Below, in pieces: positions 8,026 to 15,698 of a DNA stretch of 19,445 nucleotides (its first letter is position 1; every line of letters begins with the position of its first letter). The stretch comes from GCA-2686265 sp036010965 (lineage in GTDB: Bacteria; Planctomycetota; UBA1135; GCA-002686595), in assembly GCA_036010965.1 (NCBI GenBank), contig DASCMO010000050.1, positions 1-19,445 of the forward strand. Reading direction: 5' to 3'. A model generated the notes under the pieces. It did not search any database. It was not told where the DNA came from and saw only the letters and a list, made by a program, of their open reading frames with translations. Made by a program: the position numbers and the translations under genes.

Positions 8026-8823
8026 ATGAGCGAGCGTCGCGTGGCCCTGGTGAGCGGAGCGAGCAGCGGGATCGGAGCCGGCGTGGCGCGCCGCCTGGCG
8101 ACCGAGGGCGCCGCGGTGCTCGTCTGTGGCCGGGACGAGGAGCGCTGCGAGGGCGTCAGCAGACAGATCGAGGCCGAGGGCGGCGTCGCCTGGTCTCTGC
8201 CTTTCGACCTCGCGGACCCCGCCGCCACGGGCGCGGCCATGGAGCGTGCGCGCGCTCTCTGTGCGCCGGTGGGCCCGATCTCGTGGCTCGTGAACAACGC
8301 CGGTGTCGTCCGGACCGCGCCTCTCCTCCCGCGCGAGGGCGAGTCGAACGACGAGCTCTTCGACTTGCACCTGGCGCTCAACCTGCACGCAGCGCGGCGT
8401 CTGATCGAGTCGCTCGTGCCCGACATGATCGAGCGCGGCTACGGCCGCGTCGTCAACGTGGCCTCCTCGGCCGCTCTACGCGGCTACCCCTACGCGGCGG
8501 CTTACGCCGCCTCGAAGCACGCGCTGCTCGGCTATTCCCTGGTGGCTTGCGAGGAGCTTCGGGAGACCGCCGTGGGGCTGAACATCGTCTGTCCGCACTA
8601 CGTGGACACGCCCTTGACGAGCGCCGCGGCGGAGCGGGCCGCCGCCCGCACGGGCAAGAGCGTTAAGCTGATTCTGCGAACCTTCGCCCGCGCGAACCCC
8701 GGCGGGCGCTTGGTGACGATCGACGAGGTGGCCGGCGCCGTGGGGGAATTGATCGCGGGCGCCGATCACGGGCGCATCGTGGAACTCGACGGCACCGAGA
8801 CGGCGAAGGAGGTCGTGCGATGA
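8026..8823 (+). CDS. Short-chain dehydrogenase/reductase (SDR), first gene of the catabolic operon
   Basis: 265 aa classical SDR, a soluble NAD(P)-dependent alcohol/ketone oxidoreductase. Visible motifs are SGASSGIG (10-17) for the cofactor, NNAG (90-93), 'NVASSAA' with the catalytic Ser near 147-148, and Y160-AAS-K164. After these, 'CPHYVDTPLT' matches the P-x-x-x-x-T region. ATG 8026 is chosen because the Rossmann strand 'RVALVSGASSGIG' starts immediately; earlier in-frame codons would run into the divergent promoter. The stop overlaps the next start (ATGA at 8820). In the operon it would suit a 3-hydroxyacyl-CoA dehydrogenase step. Position and neighbours match the SDR of the Azoarcus evansii 2-aminobenzoate clusters as I recall them. 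Specificity is inferred. Confidence 0.88.
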   Translation: MSERRVALVSGASSGIGAGVARRLATEGAAVLVCGRDEERCEGVSRQIEAEGGVAWSLPFDLADPAATGAAMERARALCAPVGPISWLVNNAGVVRTAPLLPREGESNDELFDLHLALNLHAARRLIESLVPDMIERGYGRVVNVASSAALRGYPYAAAYAASKHALLGYSLVACEELRETAVGLNIVCPHYVDTPLTSAAAERAAARTGKSVKLILRTFARANPGGRLVTIDEVAGAVGELIAGADHGRIVELDGTETAKEVVR

Positions 8824-9224
8824 GCGGACAGGTCATCCAGCCCGAGGACTGGGCGTCTCCCAGCGGCTACGCCAACGGGATCCTCGTGGAACCCGGTGCG
8901 AGGCTCCTGTTCGTCGCCGGCCAGGTCGCCTGGGACGCTCAGAAGAACCTCGTGGGGGAGGGCGACTTCAAAGCCCAGTTCGCCCAGGCGTTGGCCAATG
9001 TGGTGGCCGTGGTGCGCGCCGCCGGCGGAGAGCCGAGCGACGTAGCGCGCATGCTGATCATGGTGACCGACAAGCGGGCCTACCTCGCGAGCCTGCCGGA
9101 GCTGGGCGCGGTCTGGCGCGCGACCATGGGGCGTCACTTTCCCGCCATGGCCCTGGTACAGGTCGCGGGGCTGATCGAGGAGGGCGCGCTGCTCGAGATC
9201 GAGGCCACCGCGGCGATCTCCTGA
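8820..9224 (+). CDS. RidA/YjgF-family protein lacking the canonical catalytic arginine
   Basis: 134 aa, the usual RidA length; these proteins form trimers with active sites at subunit interfaces. The fold is recognisable from 'LLFVAGQVAWDA' (29-40), 'ALANVVAVVRAAGG' (57-70) and the C-terminal 'LEIEATAAI'. In imine-deaminase RidA the segment reads F-P-A-R-S-C-V-E-V, with the essential Arg105. Here the aligned segment is 'HFPAMALVQVAGL' with Met110 instead. That HFPAMALVQVA signature is what I remember from RidA-like genes in anthranilyl-CoA clusters, so the loss is probably a subfamily trait. A likely role is handling the enamine/imine nitrogen of the 2-amino-CoA intermediate, or ammonia release. 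It overlaps the SDR stop by 4 nt and lies 33 nt before the crotonase. Confidence 0.87.
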   Translation: MSGQVIQPEDWASPSGYANGILVEPGARLLFVAGQVAWDAQKNLVGEGDFKAQFAQALANVVAVVRAAGGEPSDVARMLIMVTDKRAYLASLPELGAVWRATMGRHFPAMALVQVAGLIEEGALLEIEATAAIS

Positions 9225-9257
9225 GCGGACTGGCCGCGGGCGCGCCGAGTTGGGATC

Positions 9258-10091
9258 ATGCCCTTGATGGAGATCCGACACTTCGCCTACTCCGAGGCCG
9301 ATGGCGTGGCCACGGTGCGCCTCGACCGGCCCGAGCGCCTCAACGCCCTGACCTTCGACTCCTACCGGGAGCTGACGGAGACCTTCGCGGCCCTGGCAAC
9401 GCGCGACAGCGTGCGCGCCGTAGTCATCACCGGCACCGGGCGCGCGTTCTGCTCCGGCGGGGATGTGGTGGACATCATCGGGCACCTCCTGGATGCCGAC
9501 GAGGCGCAGGTGGCTGCCTTCACGCGCTTGACCTGTGAACTCGTGGAAAACATCCACGATCTCGAGAAGCCGGTCATCGCCTCGCTCAACGGCACGGTCT
9601 GCGGCGCGGGGGCGGTGATCGCGAGTGCCTGCGATGTGCGGCTGGCCGCCGAGAGCGCCCGGATCGCGTTCCTGTTCACGAAGGTCGGTCTGTGCGGCGC
9701 GGATATGGGCTCGGCCTGGCTCTTGCCGCGCATCGTGGGCCTGGGGCACGCCAAGGAGCTGCTCCTCGGCGGTGAGTTCATCACTGCCGAGCGCGCCTTC
9801 GAGATTGGCCTCTACAACCGCGTCGTCCCTGAGGGCAAGCTCGAGGCGTTGACGACAGAGTGGGCCGAACGCCTCTCCCGCGGGCCGAGCATGGGCATCG
9901 CCATGACCAAGCGCATGATCGCACGCGAGGCGCACACCGATTTTTCCACGGCGCTCCAGCTCGAAGGTTGGGCGCAGGCGGAGTGCATGAAGCACCCCGA
10001 CTACCGCGAATCACACCGGGCGTTCGTGGACAAGCGGCGCCCTGACTTCGTGCAGCACTGGCCCGGCCACGGCCCCACGGAGGAGACCTGA
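9258..10091 (+). CDS. Crotonase-family enoyl-CoA hydratase/isomerase-like enzyme
   Basis: 277 aa crotonase fold. The oxyanion-hole segments are visible: 'FCSGGDV' (64-70) and 'GTVCGAGA' (112-119), with the N-terminal 'VRLDRPERLNALTFDSY'. By eye, the two glutamates of classical hydratases are absent (Val120 at the Glu144 place, no Glu near 140), while Asp149 in 'GADMG..LLPRIVG' aligns well with the catalytic Asp of dienoyl-CoA isomerase. This points to isomerase, hydrolase or ring-opening chemistry rather than plain hydration. The C-terminus 'AFVDKRRPDF' is typical of the subfamily. The stop overlaps the next start by 1 nt (TGATG). In context it should act on the non-aromatic CoA thioester formed from anthranilyl-CoA; inference. 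Confidence 0.88.
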   Translation: MPLMEIRHFAYSEADGVATVRLDRPERLNALTFDSYRELTETFAALATRDSVRAVVITGTGRAFCSGGDVVDIIGHLLDADEAQVAAFTRLTCELVENIHDLEKPVIASLNGTVCGAGAVIASACDVRLAAESARIAFLFTKVGLCGADMGSAWLLPRIVGLGHAKELLLGGEFITAERAFEIGLYNRVVPEGKLEALTTEWAERLSRGPSMGIAMTKRMIAREAHTDFSTALQLEGWAQAECMKHPDYRESHRAFVDKRRPDFVQHWPGHGPTEET

Positions 10092-11239
10092 TGCTCGAGC
10101 GGCTGAGAGCGCAGGCGCGCGCAGTGGGAGAGCGCGCGGAGACTGAACTGGTCGGCCTCGACGAGGACGCCGCGGCACGCCTCTCCCTCGCGCTCCTGGC
10201 GGAGGCCGGCCTGGTGGCTTGGACGGTGCCGGCAGCCTTCGGTGGGGCGGACACCGGTGAGCTGGCCGGCTCCGAACAGGTCAGCGTGCGCGCCTTGTGC
10301 GCCCTGCGCGACGAACTCGCCTGGCACTCCGGGATGCTGGATGTGACCTTCATCATTCAGGGGCTCGGCTCCTATCCCGTGGCCCTGGCCGGGTCCGACG
10401 AGCTGCGTTCGGCCGTGCTGGGCGGCGTAGCCCGCGGCGAGCAGGTCGCCGCCTTCGCCGTCACCGAACCCGGCGCGGGCTCCAGCCTGGGAGAGGTCAC
10501 CACGACGGCCACCGAGACCGACGGTGGCTGGCGCCTCGAGGGTCGCAAGGCCTTCATCTCCAATGCGGGCGTGGCGGACTTCTACACCCTGCTCGCGCGC
10601 ACTGGCGGTGGGCCCGGTGACGGCGGGCGGGACTCCCTGACGATGTTCCACGTGCCTGCCGACTCCGCCGGCCTCGCGATCGAACGCTTCGAGGTCATGG
10701 CGCCCCACCCGATCGGCGATCTGCAGCTCGACGGGGTCGCCGTCGCGGCAGGAGCGCGCCTGGGTCCGGTGGGTGGGGGCCTCGAGATCGCCCTGGCGAC
10801 CCTGATGCGCTTTCGCACCTCCGTCGCCGCCGCCGCCACGGGCTTCGCGCGCCGCGCTCTCCACGAGTCCTCGAACCATCTGCGAACGCGCGAGCAGTTC
10901 GGTCGGCCCTTGGCGAGTTTTCAAGCCCTGCGCTTCGACCTGGCCGACATGGACACGCGCCTGCGGGCGGCCGAGTTGCTCGTCGACGAGGCGGCACAAG
11001 CTCTGGACGGTGACCGACAGGCCACGGCCGAGGTCGCGCGCGCCAAGCTCTACGCGACCGAGACTGCCTCCTGGATCTGTGACCGCGCGGTGCAGCACTT
11101 CGGCGGCCTCGGCGTGCGGCGCGGCAGCGTCGTGGAACGGCTCTTTCGCGAGGTGCGCGCCTTGCGCATCTACGAGGGGACGAGCGAGATCCAGAAGCTG
11201 ATCCTCGCCAAGGAGATGCTCTCGTCTGGGAGCGACTGA
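10091..11239 (+). CDS. Acyl-CoA dehydrogenase
   Basis: 382 aa, the normal length for this FAD flavoprotein family. The FAD/substrate segment 'FAVTEPGAGSS' (about 135-145) and 'GRKAFISNAGVADFY' are present, as are 'TREQFGRPLASFQALRFDLADM' pieces of helical domain 3. The catalytic base is Glu362 in 'RIYEGTSEIQKLILAK'. It oxidises an acyl-CoA to an enoyl-CoA and passes electrons to ETF. The start overlaps the crotonase stop by 1 nt, indicating coupling, and the ferredoxin gene begins 9 nt after its stop. Within this operon it supplies the dehydrogenation step of the beta-oxidation-like half. Which acyl-CoA it uses is not readable from the sequence. Confidence 0.92.
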   Translation: MLERLRAQARAVGERAETELVGLDEDAAARLSLALLAEAGLVAWTVPAAFGGADTGELAGSEQVSVRALCALRDELAWHSGMLDVTFIIQGLGSYPVALAGSDELRSAVLGGVARGEQVAAFAVTEPGAGSSLGEVTTTATETDGGWRLEGRKAFISNAGVADFYTLLARTGGGPGDGGRDSLTMFHVPADSAGLAIERFEVMAPHPIGDLQLDGVAVAAGARLGPVGGGLEIALATLMRFRTSVAAAATGFARRALHESSNHLRTREQFGRPLASFQALRFDLADMDTRLRAAELLVDEAAQALDGDRQATAEVARAKLYATETASWICDRAVQHFGGLGVRRGSVVERLFREVRALRIYEGTSEIQKLILAKEMLSSGSD

Positions 11240-11248
11240 CAAGTATCC

Positions 11249-11623
11249 ATGGCTGCCTTCAAGCACCACGTCTTCATCTGCATCAACGAGCGCGCCGGGG
11301 ACGACCCGCGCGGCTGCTGCTCGGCCCGCGGAGGAGTGGAGGTCGCCGCTGCTTTCAAGCGCGCACTCCACGAGCGCGGGCTCAAACGCATCGTGCGCGC
11401 CAACAAGGCGGGTTGCCTCGATCAGTGCTCGGCCGGTGCGACCCTCGTCGTCTACCCCGAGACCGTCTGGTACGGGCGAGTGAGCGTCGATGACGTGGTA
11501 GAGATCATCGACCAACACCTCATCGGCGGTCGTCCGGTGGAACGGCTCGTGTTGCCCGCTGAAGCCCTGACGGGCATCGACCCCGACGCTCCGCCTGCTC
11601 CCGACGAGTTTGGGCTTCCCTGA
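11249..11623 (+). CDS. Thioredoxin-like [2Fe-2S] ferredoxin
   Basis: 124 aa, cytoplasmic. Cysteines sit at 11, 23, 24, 56 and 60: 'HVFICINERAG', 'PRGCCSARGG' and 'NKAGCLDQCSAGA'. This is the C-x(11-12)-C...C-x3-C layout of thioredoxin-fold [2Fe-2S] ferredoxins (the NuoE-like/Shethna type). One of the Cys23/Cys24 pair is spare. The following 'LVVYPETVWYGRVS' is a family signature. The gene lies between the acyl-CoA dehydrogenase and kynureninase; its stop overlaps the kynureninase start (TGATG). Neither neighbour uses a ferredoxin in known biochemistry, so it more likely feeds an oxygenase or ring reductase of the pathway encoded elsewhere; inference. Confidence 0.88.
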   Translation: MAAFKHHVFICINERAGDDPRGCCSARGGVEVAAAFKRALHERGLKRIVRANKAGCLDQCSAGATLVVYPETVWYGRVSVDDVVEIIDQHLIGGRPVERLVLPAEALTGIDPDAPPAPDEFGLP

Positions 11624-12822
11624 TGACCGACGTCCTCGACCCCGACGACTGGCGCTCTCGCTTTCCGATCCTCGAGAGTTGCACCTACCTCGTGACCCAC
11701 AGCCTCGGGGCTATGCCGCGCGGCGTGTACGAGAAGCTCTCGGGATTCGCCGATCAGTGGTCCGAGCGAGGCGTGCGGGCCTGGGCCGAGGGTTGGTGGA
11801 CCGCGCCGGTAGATGTGGGCAACCTCGTGGGGCGCATCATGAATGCTCCAGAGAACACGGTCGCGATGCACCAGAACGTCTCGGTCATCCAGAGCGTCGT
11901 GGCCTCGGCCCTCGACTTCACGGGGAAGCGCAACAAGGTCGTCTACTCGGATCAGAACTTCCCCACCAACATGTACGTCTGGGAGGGCTTGCGGAGTGCC
12001 GGCGCCCGCATCGAAGTGGTCCGCGGTGAAGCGGTCGGAGTGCCGACCGAGCGCATGCTCGAGGCCATCGACGAGGAGACGCTGATCGTTCCCCTGAGCC
12101 ACGTGTGCTTCAAGACCTCCTACCTGCAGGATGCCGCGGCGATCTGCGCGCGCGCCAGGGAGGTCGGGGCGCTGGTCTTGCTCGACACCTACCAGTCCCT
12201 GGGGACCGTTCCCCTCGACGTCCAGGCCCTCGGCGTTGACATGGTCTGCGGCGGATCGGTCAAGTGGCTCTGCGGCGGCCCCGGCGCGGCTTACCTCTAC
12301 GTCCGCCCCGATCTGATCGAGCGCCTGGAGCCGCGCGTCACGGGCTGGATGGCGCACGCGGACCCCTTTGCCTTCGAGACCGGGCCGCAGCGCTATGCCG
12401 CTGGAATCGAGCGCTTCCTCCACGGCTCTCCCGCCGTGGTCTCGCTCCTGCAGGCGACCGCAGGGTACGAGGTCATCCTGGAGGCGGGCGTCGAGCGCAT
12501 CCGCGCGCATTCCGTGCGCCTGACCGGTGGCCTGCGCGACGCGATGCTCGAGCGCGGCTTCGACGTGAACAGCGCGACCGACCCCGAGCGGCGCGGGGGC
12601 ACCCTCACGATCGGTCTGCGTGAGGAGGAGGACGGCGCGGCGTTCGTGGCCGCCCTGGCCGAGCGTGGGATGCTGGTCGATCACCGCCCCGGAGCCGGCA
12701 TTCGAGTCAGCCCGCACTTCTACACCCGCGCCGAGGAACTCGACGAGTTCGCCGATCACCTTCGAGACTTGCGGGAGAGCGGCGCCTGGCGCGATCTGGC
12801 GGCCTCTGCCGGTCAGTACTGA
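11623..12822 (+). CDS. kynU: Kynureninase-like PLP aminotransferase-fold enzyme
   Basis: 399 aa class V aminotransferase fold. 'THSLGAMPRGVYEKL' near the N-terminus and 'LLDTYQSLGTVPLDV' (Asp188 region) are kynureninase-like. The PLP lysine is predicted at Lys214 in 'GGSVKWLCGGPGAAYLYVR'. These are followed by 'TGWMAHADPFAFE', 'ERFLHGSPAVVSLLQA' and 'VDHRPGAGIRVSPHFY', all characteristic of KynU relatives. Family reaction: L-kynurenine + H2O gives anthranilate + L-alanine. It is the last gene of the operon, one nucleotide overlapping the ferredoxin, with a terminator just after. That placement makes anthranilate the likely feedstock for the CoA pathway. A cysteine-desulfurase-like or other beta-lyase role is the main alternative, but the W-x-x-H and GxG-R-SPHFY blocks favour kynureninase. 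Confidence 0.8.
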   Translation: MTDVLDPDDWRSRFPILESCTYLVTHSLGAMPRGVYEKLSGFADQWSERGVRAWAEGWWTAPVDVGNLVGRIMNAPENTVAMHQNVSVIQSVVASALDFTGKRNKVVYSDQNFPTNMYVWEGLRSAGARIEVVRGEAVGVPTERMLEAIDEETLIVPLSHVCFKTSYLQDAAAICARAREVGALVLLDTYQSLGTVPLDVQALGVDMVCGGSVKWLCGGPGAAYLYVRPDLIERLEPRVTGWMAHADPFAFETGPQRYAAGIERFLHGSPAVVSLLQATAGYEVILEAGVERIRAHSVRLTGGLRDAMLERGFDVNSATDPERRGGTLTIGLREEEDGAAFVAALAERGMLVDHRPGAGIRVSPHFYTRAEELDEFADHLRDLRESGAWRDLAASAGQY

Positions 12823-12857
12823 CAAGGGCCGGTTCGCGACGGCCTTGTCGCAGTTTT
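12821..12857 (+). terminator. Hairpin plus T4 after kynureninase
   Basis: GACAAGGGCCG (12821-12831) pairs with CGGCCTTGTC (12840-12849) with one bulged G and an 8-nt loop, and TTTT follows at 12854-12857. The hairpin begins with the stop codon's last bases. It looks like an intrinsic terminator closing the SDR-to-kynureninase operon. Confidence 0.65.
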
Positions 12858-13023
12858 GCCCGGCCTTGAGTATCGTTGCCCACCCGAGCGTGGTTCCCGG
12901 CTCCCCCGGCCGGTGCGTTGCGACCTCGTCGGGGCGCCGCGAACGGCGCCCTTGAACTCCAGCCGTGCCTTCCGCGCCTGCCGCGGGGCCCGGACGATCC
13001 CCGACTCCCCCCAGCATCCACCG

Positions 13024-13881
13024 ATGGCACAGACCAGCCTGTCTCTCTTCGACCTCGCACCCGGGAAGGTCGTCTGCGACCGCTGGGAGATCACCCGTTC
13101 CTACCGCCAGGGCGGAATGTCGGCGACCTTCGAGGTCAACGACCGGGAGGCCGGAGCCGTGCGTGAGCTTCAGGTCTTTCCATCGGCTCTTTTCGGAGAC
13201 GTGGAGCAGACAGCCGACTTCGCGGGGGTGATGGAGGCCTGGAGCGCGATCGAATCGCCCGCCGTGCTGGGGGTGCACACTGTCCAGAGTCTCGAGGACG
13301 GAACCCTGGTGCTCGCCACGGGCTTCCCTCCCGAAAAATCTCTGCGCGACTGGTTGAACGAGAACGAGCGCATGGCGGCCGGGGAGGTGATCGAACTCGC
13401 GATCGGTCTGCTCGACGGTCTGGCCGCGATCCACGACGCGGGGCAGGTTCACGGCGACATCAAGCCCTACACGATCCACATCGACGACGAGGGCCGTTCT
13501 CCGGTGTTGATCGACGGCGGGATCACTCCCGGTCTGTGGAGCGCCAAGCACCTGGGGGACAAGACGGCACTGATCGGCACCCCCTACTACGCGCCGGTCG
13601 AGCAGTTTGGCGGAGAGTCTCCGGATGTGCAGTCGGACATCTACAACCTCGCGACCGTGCTGTTCGAACTGACCGCCGGTTGCGTGCCGTGGGCCGGAGT
13701 CAGCTTCCTGGAGGTTTTTCAGGCCAAGCTGTCGAAGGAACCGCCGACCATCTCGGAGCGAGCCGCAGGGGTCGAATTGCCCGAGGGCTTCGAGCAGGCG
13801 ATCCGCGGTGGCTTGATGACCGACAGGCGCGAGCGCTACACGACGGCCGCGGATTTCCAGGAGCGCCTGGCTGCGCTCTGA
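13024..13881 (+). CDS. Hanks-type Ser/Thr kinase-like protein, probable pseudokinase
   Basis: 285 aa kinase domain without membrane segment or extra domains. The glycine loop is partly kept ('RQGGMSATFEV', 28-38), but the beta-3 lysine position reads A-V-R-E (45-48) with no Lys. The catalytic loop is 'HGDIKPYT' (143-150): Asp145 and Lys147 are kept, the usual Asn is Thr150. DFG is D-G-G (164-166). Activation and C-lobe landmarks are present: 'GTPYYAPVEQF' (185-195) and 'SDIYNLATVLFEL' (204-216). The missing Lys and Asn suggest weak or no catalysis and a scaffold or sensor role. ATG 13024 is preferred over an upstream in-frame codon because the preceding codons are not domain-like and follow the terminator. 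No Shine-Dalgarno is obvious. It converges with the FG-GAP gene 15 nt away. Confidence 0.8.
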   Translation: MAQTSLSLFDLAPGKVVCDRWEITRSYRQGGMSATFEVNDREAGAVRELQVFPSALFGDVEQTADFAGVMEAWSAIESPAVLGVHTVQSLEDGTLVLATGFPPEKSLRDWLNENERMAAGEVIELAIGLLDGLAAIHDAGQVHGDIKPYTIHIDDEGRSPVLIDGGITPGLWSAKHLGDKTALIGTPYYAPVEQFGGESPDVQSDIYNLATVLFELTAGCVPWAGVSFLEVFQAKLSKEPPTISERAAGVELPEGFEQAIRGGLMTDRRERYTTAADFQERLAAL

Positions 13882-13896
13882 ATCCCGCCTCCCACC

Positions 13897-14334
13897 TCAG
13901 GGGCCGAAGGTGACCACGAGGGCGTTGGTGAGGTTGGAGCCCGCGGCGCAGGGGCCGGCGGGATCGCGGTAGAGCACCTGGAGCGTGCGCGCGTCGCCGG
14001 GCGACCATCCGCCCTGGGCTCCTAGGTCAGGGCCCCAGATCGCGGCGCCGTCAGATTCAGGCACGCGCGTGCCCAGGCGCAGGAGGCTGCCGCCGACGCA
14101 GCGCAGACCGTCGCCGAAGACCGCGGCAGCGGAAGCGTCGCCGGCGAGTAGCAGGGCGGCGCGGTCCGGGGTCAGCGATGCGCCGAACACATGCAGGAGA
14201 TCGGTCGAGACCGCGACGTCCACGCTCGAGAGGATCTGTGCGCCCATGCCGAGGGAGTTCGTGCAGCCCCGGCGCAGGCCCTCGGCCGAGCGGTTGCCGC
14301 AGGGACACGGCGCGGCGGAGCCGTCACCGTGGCA
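13897..14334 (-). other. CPCGN-type C-terminal domain of the FG-GAP protein
   Basis: About 145 residues starting 'CHGDGSAAPCPCGN', with further Cys in 'RRGCTNS', 'GLRCVGG' and 'DPAGPC', and ending 'NLTNALVVTFGP'. From memory, this domain closes many secreted proteins of Saltatorellus/Engelhardtia-like planctomycetes, so it may be a surface-attachment or sorting module; its function is not established as far as I know. A second, partial copy is present at 15759-16037. Confidence 0.65.
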
Positions 14335-15510
14335 GGTGGAGAGTACTGGGGAGGCGTCGAGGGCGAAGACGTACGCCCGCCCCTCATTTACCCAGGAATC
14401 GTCGTGGTTGGGCGCGCCGACCACCGCCCGCTCGGCGCTGATGGTGACGGCCGCGCCCACGTCGTCGCCCAGCGCTGCTCCCGAGGGCCGCAGCTCTTCC
14501 TGCAGGAACCAGTCGGAGCCGCAGCGGCGGTAGACGAGGGCCACGCCCGTCGCGATTCCCTCCGGCGAGGCCGCCTTCGCACCGACGACGAGGGTCTCGC
14601 CGCTGACGTCGGTCGAGAAACCGAATTCGCTGCTCGGGTAGGGGGGCGAGAGCGCGGCCTCTTGCGACCACGAGTGTCCTTCTCCGCGGAACACGAAGAC
14701 GTAGGGATGGGCAGAATTGACCGCTCCCACGACGAGCGTCTTCGTCGCTCCGGCGCGACGGTCCATGCTGACCTCGAAGCCGAAGCGCTGGCCGGCGAAG
14801 GAAGGGGTGCCGTGCAGCTTGGCCGTACGCTCCCAGCGGTTCCCGTTGCGGGTGAAGATGTACACCGCCCCGGCGAACGCGCCCAGGTCCGCGTCGAAGG
14901 GCGCTCCGACGGCGATCACGTCCCCCGCCACGGCGGCGCTGACGCCGAACCCCGTGGGCACGGTCAGGTCCTCGGGACGGACGCGATCCAGGAGGTTTCA
15001 GGCGTCTCCCGTGCGGCCCCAGATCCAGGCACGGCTGGCAGCGATGTTGTTCTCGCACACCACGGCGATATCACCGCAGAGCGAGATGTCGGTCGCGTAG
15101 TGCGAGATGAGCTGGGGGTGAGGCAGGTAGTCCTGGAGGCTCCAGTCGGTGCCGTTGCGCACGAAGGCGTAGGCGTTGTCCCTCCCGCCGACGATCACGG
15201 TGTCGCCGAACAGAGACAGGCGCTTGCCTAGCTGGTGGCCTTGCGGCGCGAAGGTCGTGAACTTCTCCTCGAGTTGCCACGCCGTGCCGTCGTGTCGGTA
15301 GGCGTACAGCCAGCCACGCGACAGCACACCGGCTTCGGGCGCGCCGACGACCAGTGTGTCGCCGTCGATCGAGACGGCCAGGCCGAGCTGGTGCTGGTCA
15401 TCGGGATTCAGCGGAATCAGTTCCGCCGATTCTCCCAGGATCGTCTGGGCGTGGACCGGAGCGGCGCCGAGCAGGGCGCACAGCAGCAGGTGATGGGGAA
15501 GGCAACGCAT
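13897..15510 (-). pseudogene. Secreted FG-GAP beta-propeller protein interrupted by one in-frame TGA
   Basis: One continuous frame of 537 positions, broken only by TGA at 14998-15000 (codon 171). Start ATG 15510 gives the signal peptide 'MRCLPHHLLLCALLGAAPVHAQ'. Seven FG-GAP blades follow, each with '(D)xLVVGA' and 'YVF-R-G-x-x-W' features. The other blades read GTAW, GTDW, GNRW, GHSW and GSDW; the stop is at that Trp place in blade 3 ('RTGDA' then stop then 'NLLDRV'), so a TGG-to-TGA change explains it. From Cys210 of the distal part comes a C-terminal domain with 'PCPCGN', 'FGDGLRCVGG' and 'YRDPAGPC'. Other genes here end in TGA, so reassignment is unlikely. If not a sequencing error, the products would be 14998-15510 (170 aa) and a remnant at 13897-14961. 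Role: surface or secreted, unknown. Confidence 0.85.
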
Positions 15511-15698
15511 GGGGCGCTGGGGTTCAGTATCCAATCATACAGCCCGTCGGGAGCAGCGGCGGATCCGGCCCACCCGAGGCTTGTGCGCGTGTGAACCGCT
15601 TTGCTATCGGCTCCGTTGCGGGCATGAGGTGATCGGGATTCAGGCGTCCGGACTGGCCCTGTGGCTCTCGCGCGGTACCGCTCCCCGCGCCTTCCCCG

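Noticed and set aside
7911..8426. N-terminal extension of the OYE gene to ATG 8426 (664 codons)
   Set aside because: The extra residues are Arg/Ser-rich, antisense to the SDR gene, and show no domain; the OYE fold starts near 7830.
11452..13551. A 699-codon open frame on the minus strand opposite kynureninase and the kinase-like gene
   Set aside because: It is antisense to two well-supported genes, crosses a terminator, and has no recognisable domain. Long antisense frames are expected at this G+C content. The same holds for those at 3143-4807 and 10001-11518.
14998..15000. TGA read as selenocysteine or reassigned to tryptophan genome-wide
   Set aside because: The homologous residue is Trp in other blades, not Cys, and no selenocysteine-type hairpin was noticed. 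Many neighbouring genes end in TGA, so a changed code is not supported.
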